A DNA stretch of 64,000 bases, taken from NCBI RefSeq assembly GCF_003966915.1, contig NZ_AP018150.1:124001-188000 (forward strand), in the 5' to 3' direction. A program made the position numbers and the translations under genes. Position 1 is the first letter of the stretch. Each line of letters starts with the position of its first letter. A model generated the notes under the pieces. The model searched no databases. It worked only from the letters and a program-made list of their open reading frames with translations, and was not told the DNA's origin. Shown one piece after another: positions 29,207 through 37,300 of this stretch. The stretch comes from Mycoavidus cysteinexigens. GTDB lineage: Bacteria > Pseudomonadota > Gammaproteobacteria > Burkholderiales > Burkholderiaceae.

Positions 29207-29475
29207 GCTCCCATATGGATCAGCTTTTTACTTTGCTTGCGCGTCTGGATCGAGATCAGGTGGAAGTACTGTATCGTCAGGTCTTGTTCCCACGTAGCTG
29301 TGAACAAATCGCGCCGCTTTATATTCAAGACAAGCAACTTCACTTTTATACAGCAACGGGGCCTGGGCAACCGATTGATCTGAGTGCTGAACAAAGTCAA
29401 ATGATTAAGCAGACCTTTAAGGCCGTTCAAGCAAAAGCAGGAATACTCTCACGGCTCGAAGAGGGGCCCGTTTAA
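27463..29475 (+). pseudogene. NACHT-HEAT NLR-like protein A, 3' part (HEAT array and C-terminal cap)
   Basis: This frame continues gene A after the 16-bp duplication. It encodes 18 HEAT repeats of 33 residues, then a C-terminal cap (about the last 85 residues) with MDQLFTLLARLDRDQVEVLY and LFPRSCEQIAPLYIQ. The same cap ends paralogue D (LFPRSGKQMMFLYVQ), which shows that the two parts were one protein. The nominal first codon is a TTG inside a repeat with no ribosome-binding site, so independent translation is unlikely. Expression would need loss of one 16-bp copy or ribosomal frameshifting. Confidence 0.85.
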
Positions 29476-29683
29476 CAAGGCATAGCGGAAGGCCGTCGAG
29501 GGTGTACCTCACGAAAAGAAAAAAATCGTACGCTACACTTCCCCTACAAAAATTTGCCTCGGCTTGAAAAGGTGCATTTTTACGGGTAGTTGGTCGAGTA
29601 GCCCAAATAGGTATAGGCATCCCCTGTGCCTTTTCTTCGATGATTTAACATAATTTACATTCAAAATAGCTTTGATGTAAGGG
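29476..29683. other. Spacer downstream of gene A, similar to the region after gene D
   Basis: AACAAGGCATAGCGGAAGG just after the gene A stop resembles AACAAGGCGTAGCGCAAGG after gene D, and GATTTAACATAA occurs in both spacers. The similarity indicates that the duplicated unit included 3' flanking DNA. No gene is visible. Confidence 0.5.
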
Positions 29684-29724
29684 GTCGGGTAACAGCAGCG
29701 CATTACTGCGCCGCCGTCCCCCAA

Positions 29725-29758
29725 GAACTGTACGTGCGAGTCGCCCCGCATACAGCTC
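29725..29758 (-). ncRNA. Group II intron domain V (intron 1)
   Basis: The 34-nt hairpin starts GAGCTGTATGCGGGG and ends GCACGTACAGTTC on the minus strand, the usual bacterial domain V form, with the catalytic bulge and GCGA-type loop region. It lies 22 nt after the reverse transcriptase stop. Confidence 0.85.
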
Positions 29759-29779
29759 AAGCCAAGAATTCAGCGCTGT

Positions 29780-31288
29780 TTAATGCACCGGGCAGTACGG
29801 AGGCTTGGTGGCATAGTAACGTTGGATAAAGTAGTTTCTCCACTGAGGATCAAAAGGGTTCGCCAGTTTACGTATTTTGATATGTCTGACGATGGGTACT
29901 GAGACTGCGTTAAAGAGCGTTGTGATACGAGTTTCCCCGTTGCAGCGCTCTTGCGCAGCGAATACTCCATTGCGCCCTTCTACTCGGTGGAAGTATTTTT
30001 TCTTAATCCAGTGTGCTCCTTTGGATGGGTGTCTTCGCTTCGCCCATTTCCGAAGGCACTGCCAAATAGCGTTATCGATCAAGGCGAAGATGGCTTTGGC
30101 GACCACATGCCGGTGATACTGCGCCCAACCTCGAATAATGGGGTTGAGTTTATGTATCAGTTGAGTTTGGGTCGCACTGGCGCTTCGTTTAATGATTTCC
30201 CGGACTTTATCTAGAAGGGCTTTAATGCTCTTCTTGGCCGGCTTAATAAGCAGCTTGCCGTTGTACTTGCGTACATTTTGCCCAAGGAAATCAAACCCTT
30301 TGGCGATATGAGTGATCTTCGTCTTCTCGTTAGAGAGTTCTAATCCCCGAGCAGCCATGAATTGTTTGACTGCAGGGAGAACCAGTTGCTCCAGAACCTC
30401 TTTGGAGCTTGAGGTAACCACCCAGTCATCCGCGTAGCGGATAACATGGATTTTAAGCTTTTGATGCATGGAACGATGAGGCCCCACGCTTGCGAAGACA
30501 GCAGCTTCTAGTCCATCCAAAGCCATCGTGGCGATCACGGGTGAAATTGGACCACCCTGTGGCGTTCCAGCCTTGGTCGCGTAGAGGGTTCCTTTATCGA
30601 TAAAGCCGGCATGTAGCCACTGTTGTAGGATGCGTTTTTCCATCGGGATATGATTAAGAAGCCACTCCGAACTAAAATTGTCGAAACAGCCTTTAATATC
30701 TCCCTCCAGTACCCACTGTGCTGCATTTTTACGGGCAAGACAGTTAAAGCACTGTTCTATGGCGTCAGCTGTTCCACGCTTAGGCCGAAATCCATAGGAG
30801 TTCGGATCCGCTGTGCATTCCGCAATGGGCTCGAGAGCGAGCTTCCACAAAACTTGCATCGCTCTACATCGCATACTGGGTATGCCTAACGGACGCTGTT
30901 TGCCGTTGCTTTTTAAAATATAAACGCGCCGTAGAGGTAGAGCACGGTATCCGTGGTGCCTCAGTGACAGCATTCCTTTCCATTTGGCAGCCGGAGTGGT
31001 CCAAAGTTGTCGGTCCACTCCTGGCGTACGTTTACCACGATTTTCCGTCACGCGTTTGACGGCAAGCATTTTGCCGCTGTATGAGCGTGTTAGCAGGTGT
31101 TGCAAAGCACGAGCTTTGCCCCATTGTCCTGCTAAAACTGCCTGAGCAATACGCTCCTGGAGCCGTTTCACCTGTTTTATGATACGAGGCCAGTTGGTCT
31201 GGTTCCACAAATTATCCGGGTGCGCAGGTGCACAACAGACCTTTACGGTCTGCCTCATCTGACGTTCCTGCGTGTAACGGTTTGCCAT
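29780..31288 (-). CDS. ltrA: Group II intron reverse transcriptase/maturase (LtrA family)
   Basis: The protein (about 502 aa from MANRYTQER) has an RVT_N region (NWPRIIKQVKRLQERI), reverse transcriptase blocks including KRTPGVD, RPLGIPSMRCRAMQ, SYGFRPKRGTADAIEQ, GTPQGGPISP and the catalytic YADD at about residue 285, and a maturase domain X with NPIIRGWAQYHRHV. It ends at YCPVH without the HNH endonuclease that close relatives carry; the remnant intron 2 has the same end sequence, so the short C-terminus is probably native to this subfamily. The frame is open further upstream to 31420. It would splice the intron RNA and reverse-transcribe it into new sites. Confidence 0.92.
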   Translation of the reverse strand: MANRYTQERQMRQTVKVCCAPAHPDNLWNQTNWPRIIKQVKRLQERIAQAVLAGQWGKARALQHLLTRSYSGKMLAVKRVTENRGKRTPGVDRQLWTTPAAKWKGMLSLRHHGYRALPLRRVYILKSNGKQRPLGIPSMRCRAMQVLWKLALEPIAECTADPNSYGFRPKRGTADAIEQCFNCLARKNAAQWVLEGDIKGCFDNFSSEWLLNHIPMEKRILQQWLHAGFIDKGTLYATKAGTPQGGPISPVIATMALDGLEAAVFASVGPHRSMHQKLKIHVIRYADDWVVTSSSKEVLEQLVLPAVKQFMAARGLELSNEKTKITHIAKGFDFLGQNVRKYNGKLLIKPAKKSIKALLDKVREIIKRSASATQTQLIHKLNPIIRGWAQYHRHVVAKAIFALIDNAIWQCLRKWAKRRHPSKGAHWIKKKYFHRVEGRNGVFAAQERCNGETRITTLFNAVSVPIVRHIKIRKLANPFDPQWRNYFIQRYYATKPPYCPVH

Positions 31289-31862
31289 GATCTCTTGCCC
31301 ATCTTGACCAAGTGCAAGTCTGCTCGCTTTCGCGCAAGAGAATGTTTCACTCTCTATCCACCCCATTACAGGGTGGCATTCGCTTTTTGCACCCTCCTTT
31401 ACCCACAACGTCAACAACATTCCTCGCGGTCTGCCTGCCTTTAAGGCAACGTTATGGGCTTACCCTGTTCCATTTGAATTTCAGTGCGAGTCGGACCTCT
31501 CCTCTTTGCCGGCGGTTGTTTGTCCATGTTGGCCGAACTTTGAGCGACCAAACCTAACCGCATACCATTTTGGTTCAGGCCCAGCACTTTTGGCCTGTTC
31601 ATTTTAACGACAATTGCAGAGATTCACGTGTGTTGGTCGTATTCGCACATCCCTAGCCCCTCTCCGCTTTAGTGCTAGCAGATTCAGCTTTGCCTCACGG
31701 CTCGGCTTACCGATTATTCGGTGGTTACATTGTCATCGGAGCTTCATACCGGGCCGTTGCCAGCCCCGCATGTCCGACTAGGGAACGATTGATGGAGCAA
31801 TCGGTTTTATCCGGTTATATTTCTCCTGTAAAACAGAAATTCGAACGACTTGCAGGTCGCAC

Positions 31863-32713
31863 GTCGGATAAGGAAGGGCTATTACTAACCCTCCCTCTCC
31901 TAAGAACCGTGCAGGCGAGTCACCTCGCACACGGCTCAAGCCAAGAGTCCAGCGCTGGCTAAGGCACCGGGCAGTCTAACAAACTGGCTGCCTGAGCAAT
32001 ATACGCCTGGAGCCATTTCGCCCTTCTGGTAAAATCGAACCAGTTGACCTGGTTTCTTAATTCACCTGGGCGCGCAAGCGCACAACAAACCTAAACGGTC
32101 TGCCTCATCTGCTTTCCCGCGTATAACGGTTTGCCAAGATTTCTTGCCCACTCTGACCAAGAGCAAGTCTGCTCGCTTTCGCGCCAGAGAATGTTTCACT
32201 CTTTATCCCCCTCATTACAAGGCGGCCTTCGCTTTTTGCTCCTTCCTGTACCCGCAGCGCCAACAGCATTCCTCGCGGTTTGCCTACCATTTCTGGCAGC
32301 GTTACGGGCTTATCCTGTTCCGCTTGAATTTCAGTGCGAGTCGGATCCCTCTTCTTTGCCGGCGGTTGTTTGTCCATGTTGGCCGAACTTTGAGCGACCA
32401 AACCTAACCGCGTACCATTTTGGTTCAGGCCCAGCACCTTTGGCCTGTTCATTTTAACGACAATTACAGAGATTCACGTGTGTTGATCGTATTCGCACAT
32501 CCCTAGCCCCTCTCCGCTTTAGTGCTAGCAGATTCGGCTTTGCCTCGCGGCTCGGCTTACCGATTACTCGGCGGTTACATTGTCATCGGAGCTTCACACC
32601 GGACCGTTGCCAGCCCCGCATGTCCGACTAGGGAACGATTGATGGAGCAATCGGTCTTATCTGGTTATATTTCTCCTGTAAGACAGAAATTCAAACGACT
32701 TTTCAGGTCGCAC
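31863..32713 (-). mobile_element. Group II intron 2, internally deleted remnant
   Basis: The 5' end GTGCGACC is at 32713 and the 5' leader matches intron 1 (31140-31862) closely. Most of the reverse transcriptase is missing: leader and first codons join directly to the last codons at about 31973-31985. Domain V (31904-31937) and domain VI follow, ending ...ATCCGAC at 31863. It cannot move on its own but might be spliced or mobilised by the intron 1 protein. Confidence 0.8.
31904..31937 (-). ncRNA. Group II intron domain V (intron 2)
   Basis: A 34-nt hairpin, GAGCCGTGTGCGAGG to CTGCACGGTTC on the minus strand, aligned with domain V of intron 1. Confidence 0.8.
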
Positions 32714-32736
32714 CAAAGTTGTAATGTCGTATTTTA

Positions 32737-32758
32737 GGTCGGGTAGCAGCTGCGCAAA
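32737..32758 (-). repeat. Possible 3' end of a third group II intron
   Basis: GCGCAGCTGCTACCCGACC on the minus strand resembles the domain VI 3' strand and end of intron 1. It lies just upstream of the intron 2 5' end. It is too short for a firm call. Confidence 0.35.
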
Positions 32759-32879
32759 TTATTTGCAGAGAAAAATTATTTGATAAATGTCAGTCTATCT
32801 CTGGATCAATAATACTCAAAACATGCGAAACAATTTCATTGGTCGTGACTTGGTCTAGAGTCTCAATATAGCGAGCGGT

Positions 32880-33316
32880 ACCGACCTTTTCACGAGCATT
32901 GAGACTCGCCAGGTAGCGTTAAGTACCGAAATTGAATGGCTTAAAGCCTATAATATCTGGCCTGGGCTCAAGGCTATTGCAATGGTGCAGGCCGAGCGAG
33001 AGATCCAAGTAAGCGCACCTGTGAGCGTCGTTATTTCCTGTGTTCATTTGCAGATATAGAGCGGGTCAGTCACGTTATTCGAGCCCATTGGCCTATCGAA
33101 AATCAGCAGCATTGGATACTCGATGTCCGATTTAAGGAAGATGCCAACCAGACTCGCAACAAGCAAGCCGCATCCAATTTGGCAATGATTCGGCGCACAA
33201 CTCTCAATTTACTAAGACAAGATCCCTCTGCTCTCAGCATGAGGCGGCGTAAAATGCGCGCTTTGACCAATCCTGAGTATCGGGAAATGCTGCTTTTTGG
33301 CCTGCAGCGCACATAG
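32880..33316 (+). pseudogene. ISAs1-family transposase, C-terminal remnant
   Basis: Two adjoining frames give the C-terminal half of an ISAs1 (H-repeat) transposase: IETRQVALSTEIEWL and WPGLKAIAMVQAERE, then after a frameshift near 33015, ERRYFLCSFADIERV, IRAHWPIENQQHWILDV and FKEDANQTRNKQAASNLA. The N-terminal half and inverted repeats are missing. The HWPIENQQHW segment is diagnostic of the family. It is inactive and marks an insertion between gene A and gene B. Confidence 0.85.
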
Positions 33317-33460
33317 CGCGATCGCCCTGGGGAGTGAAAACGTTACTTGCTTTTTAAAAAATTCCTTTCTATGTTAATTATGAAGCGCTCTTTCAAAAAA
33401 GCTGAGCGTAACTGAAGTGAGTCGTAAGTAGCTTATTTTAAGAGTGCAGCAGAATGTAAA

Positions 33461-33469
33461 GGGGGGGGG
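33461..33469 (+). repeat. G9 homopolymer upstream of gene B
   Basis: Nine consecutive G lie directly before TATAAG (33471-33476), a possible -10 element, and about 78 nt before the gene B ATG. Length changes of such tracts can alter promoter spacing. No good -35 was found, so the promoter is tentative. The rest of 33317-33546 appears empty. Confidence 0.5.
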
Positions 33470-33546
33470 CTATAAGTTAATAACGTGTTAGAGGATTTTC
33501 GAAGCGCGGATTGTTTACGTTTCGGTATCCGATTCATGGGGTTTAT

Positions 33547-34320
33547 ATGAACAACCTGTCAAGCATAGCCGCTTCGGCGTCAACCCAAACCACTGTGGTA
33601 TCGTGTTTAAGTCTTTTAGAACAAGGCCAATCTGCTTTAAGGCGTGCTGAGGAGCAGCGCCAGAAAAGTCCAGAAGGCGCACTCGATTCATTTAACTTAG
33701 CACAAGAAAACTTCAGCGATGCGCTCCGTCAGAACAAAGCTCTCTCTTATAATGAAAGACGAGATATTGAAGCGGGTCTTGTGCGAGCGTACTTTGAAAG
33801 CAGAGATATTTTACGCAGTCTCCGCAGGAGAGAAGAGGCGCGCGCTAGTTATGAGAAAGCCCGGCCGTATTGCCCGCACGAAGAAATAGAGCAGAAATTA
33901 TCTTCCTTATCATTTTCCCCGCAAATAGCGCATGAGGAAAGAGAGGAAATTATAATGCAACTCGCAGGTGGCTTGGCTGGCAGTGCAGTAGAGGGCTTGG
34001 GCCACACCAGCAATGTGCACTACAATCCAACGGCCTTGGATCGGCAGTTATTAGCGGAAAGCCAAAGGCACCACTCTCAGAATTTGGCTACTGCACTTTC
34101 TACGCTCTCCCAGCTGCCGGCTGTAAAAGGGAGAAAAATAGTGTTTCAAGCCTCAGGTGGCGTGCTTAGCAGCGCCATAGCCGGTGAAAATATTAACATA
34201 ACCGCGACATATGGTTTGAGCAGTACTTCTGCAGTGACCCCCGCCTCAGCAATCCCAGGCGATGTAAAGCAACAATCTAAAGAATTATCGCCGCCACCTG
34301 AGGAGGAAATGGAAGGATAA
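33547..34320 (+). CDS. TPR-like protein B with two copies of the shared G/N motif
   Basis: The 257-aa protein has a helical, TPR-like N-terminal half (about 20-125), with residues about 60-110 forming YNERRDIEAGLVRAYFES and EARASYEKARPY-type helices. The C-terminal half carries SAVEGLGHTSNVHYNPT (145-161) and SSAIAGENINITATYG (208-223). The same pair, with the same spacing logic, occurs in the middle of the downstream protein C. The C-terminus is Pro/Glu-rich. I chose ATG 33547; the frame is open 12 codons earlier from a TTG. It ends 36 nt before gene C and is probably in its operon. The function is unknown; it could be an adaptor or a trimmed copy of C. Confidence 0.75.
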   Translation: MNNLSSIAASASTQTTVVSCLSLLEQGQSALRRAEEQRQKSPEGALDSFNLAQENFSDALRQNKALSYNERRDIEAGLVRAYFESRDILRSLRRREEARASYEKARPYCPHEEIEQKLSSLSFSPQIAHEEREEIIMQLAGGLAGSAVEGLGHTSNVHYNPTALDRQLLAESQRHHSQNLATALSTLSQLPAVKGRKIVFQASGGVLSSAIAGENINITATYGLSSTSAVTPASAIPGDVKQQSKELSPPPEEEMEG

Positions 34321-34356
34321 ATTTCAAGTCCATTTACCACTAACAGGAGAAATAAG

Positions 34357-37300
34357 GTGTGGGGAAAAATAGATGCTGCGGCTGCTTTGCAACGAGGTGA
34401 AGTTTTTCGAAAGAGCGCTCATGAACACCTCAAGACCGCTCGTGAGCACGGAGATAGCAAGGATAAGGAGTTTGACTGCGCGCTCAGCCAGTTCAATCGA
34501 GCGAAAAGCGAATTTAAAAAGGCTGCTTCACCCGATCAAGCGATTAATACAGCCATTACCACAGTCTATGTGGAGCGAGGTGATCTTTATCAGGAGCGCG
34601 GTCAGCTCTATATGAGGGAAGATATCGTGTGCGCTCACAATTTATTCAAACGAGCGCTCGCTAGCTATAAAAAGGCCACTATTGAACCCTACAATTCGCG
34701 TGCGGATGAGGTGAATCAAAAAATAGCTAGACTAAAACTGCCAGATACGCCGGCCCCTTGGCAATCTATCTTAAAAGTGGAGGAAGCTCAAGGTTCGATC
34801 AAGCCTCGGTTCTCATCTACATTTCAGCCCATCGCAAACTTTTTTAAGCTAAATCAAAATTTGACACTGCCTGCACTCGGCAAAATCTATGACCCTGTAA
34901 CTGATCTCGATCAGCTTGTCGACACCAGGCATTTAGCTTGGTGTTTGCAACAAGGCTATCTTTCTGAAGCACAAGAAAAACAGTTTAAGCAACTCGCCCG
35001 CAGCATATTGGAAGCGTTTGCGCGCACCGAAACCCAAGACTACTTCGAATTGGTACGAGAAATTGTGCCGCTCGCATCGATAGCGGATATTGAATTGTAC
35101 CAGCAGTTAATGAGCCAAACGGTGAATGCATTGTCTGCGAACCAGTCAGTCTCGCTGAATGTATCGGTGGCGCAAGGACTGGCGGTGATTCTCCGGCACT
35201 GCCCACAAGCGCTATTAAGCCAAGTGCGCTCCGGGGATTTAGTGGGCGCACTTGAAGTTCTTGGAGCGCGCTTGGATAAAGTGCATAAAGAAGACAATAA
35301 GGTCCAGTGTCAGACCTTGCTGCAAACGACTTCGCAGTTGCTGGATGTGATGACGTGTTTGGGCGTGAAAGGTATCAACCGTGAGGAGGTGCAAGCCCCG
35401 CTCTACGCCACGTTCTATGGATTAATCGATCATTCTGAGCCGGCGCTGGCTTGGCAAGCACGCTATGCGCGCCAGGCATTAGCGCATATTCCCAATGATG
35501 AAGCCGTTTGGCGGAGCGTATTACGTTACACCTTTAATGTAGGGATGGGTGTTTTAAACTTGGCCGCTGCGGTTAAAAATCTTGATGTGGATAAATTAGA
35601 GGAGTCTCTGGGTAGATTCGAAGAAGCGTTTATCGGCGTGCGCGAGGTAGCGCTCGCGATAGGCCAAGTCGGCGATGCAGCAAAAGTTACCGTCGAGGCA
35701 TTGACGACGGCGTACCAATCGGCTAGCGAAGGGGTTGAGCAGTTCAACCGCCCGCATGGATGGTATGGAGCGCTACGGTTTATTGATCTGTTGCTTGAAG
35801 AAAACCAGTGGGTGGCATTCGAGAAACTCGCGCGCGACTCTCGGTATCGTAAGGACGAAAAATTCTTGCAAGGTTTATGTCATCGTCTAGAACAAATTGC
35901 CCGCACGCACCCGGGTACCGAAATGCAAGAAGGCGCGGAGCAATTTTTAGAAAGCCTTATGCAACACAAGGATCACTGGGGCGGGCACGAGCGCGTTGTA
36001 AAAATGGCAGAGGCCACCTTACAGCGCTTAAAGCAACCTCTACCAAAGGGTGGCCAGGATTACGTTCCTGTCTGGTCTTCTCTCTGGCAGGAGCCGCCAA
36101 AAACTCAATTGCTAGATGAGGTGCGAGAGGCCATTCGTCTCAAGCAGGTACCTGTTCAGCTAGAAGGCATCAGCCTCATGTTAGAGACGCTGCCTGAGCT
36201 CAGGCAGCAGATGCAAGACATATTAGAGCGTCAGATGCAGCAAACGCAAAGCATGTTAGAGCAACAGATGGAGCAAATGTCGTACATCCTAGAAATGCAA
36301 CAGGCGCAACGGCCCATTCCTGAGTTAGCGCCATTAGTGACTTTACCGACAGATCTTAAAGAACAGAAAGATGCTTATTTAAAGAGCTTGGAGGAAATCG
36401 GTGAAATCAAGGGGGCGCTTGCGACATATAGGGCGATGCAAGTTCAGGCGACGGCTGGGGGAAACAGGTATTTTGGTTTAGACGATGTCGCGACTACTCT
36501 CTTTGCTTCGAACGACAAAGTCCAGCAGATATCGCAGCAGCTCGAAGAGATGAAGTACAAAATACCCATGCTGTTTGAGCTTGAGCAGAGACAGCGCACA
36601 CAGTTGCCGTCAGAAAAAAGGGGGAAAGTTCTCATGCAAAGAGCAGAGGGCTTGGCGAATATAATAATAGAGGGCTCGCATAACATCCGCACCGTGCATT
36701 ACAGCCCAACGCGCTGGGATGCGCAGTTGTTAGCAGCAAGCCTGCAGCCCGCTCTAGATCCGGCAACTGTGCTCTACCCGGGTTCTCTGGCAAAAGGGAG
36801 GAGATTTGTGTTTCAACCCGCAAGTGGCGTGGCTAGCAGCGCGATATCGGGCAACAATAACAAGAGCATAACAACATATGGTTCGAGAACTGAAACCGGC
36901 AATGATATGACACTATCTCTTTTTAACCTAACTGATATAGATAAAAACGTGCAGAAACTGTTAAGTGAAACCGACTCTAGCACACTCCCTTCTCTTAGCC
37001 AGCACTTAATAAAAGATCCAGAGCTCCTCCAACCTCTGGCCAAGCAAGCCCAGCTAAACTCTGATTTTAAAGATTTTCTCTTAGCTCTGGTTAAGCGCTC
37101 GAAAATGGATGATCACTTCCAAATTACGGCAGCCAACGCACTCACCACCTTGGTTAAAGCCAAAGTGCCTTTGACTGGCGAGGATTTCAGTGGTATTCGG
37201 GTACCAGGAGCAGATTTAAGTTATGGAATATTTGATCACACCCAATTCGAAAATGCTGATTTAAGTCAAGCCAATTTTCAAGGTGCGTGGTTGCGAGGGG

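Larger units (their letters stand above)
29684..31862 (-). mobile_element. Group II intron 1 with intact reverse transcriptase
   Basis: The minus strand starts with the GTGCGACC 5' consensus at 31862. It contains the maturase/reverse transcriptase gene and ends with a 34-nt domain V (29725-29758) and a domain VI hairpin with GTAA loop. The 3' end ...ACCCGAC is placed at 29684. The 5' G directly follows the 3' end of intron 2. Confidence 0.85.

Noticed and set aside
29780-31420. Retron or diversity-generating retroelement as alternative for the reverse transcriptase
   Set aside because: Domain V and VI hairpins, the GTGCG 5' end and maturase domain X identify a group II intron; no template/variable repeat pair or msr-msd structure was seen.
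32131-32457. Open frames of about 100 codons in the intron 2 leader
   Set aside because: The same frames recur in the intron 1 leader and reflect the conserved intron RNA; they lack protein-like features.
34985-35297. Minus-strand frames of 85-88 codons within protein C
   Set aside because: They are antisense shadows of the helical domain, with no start signals.
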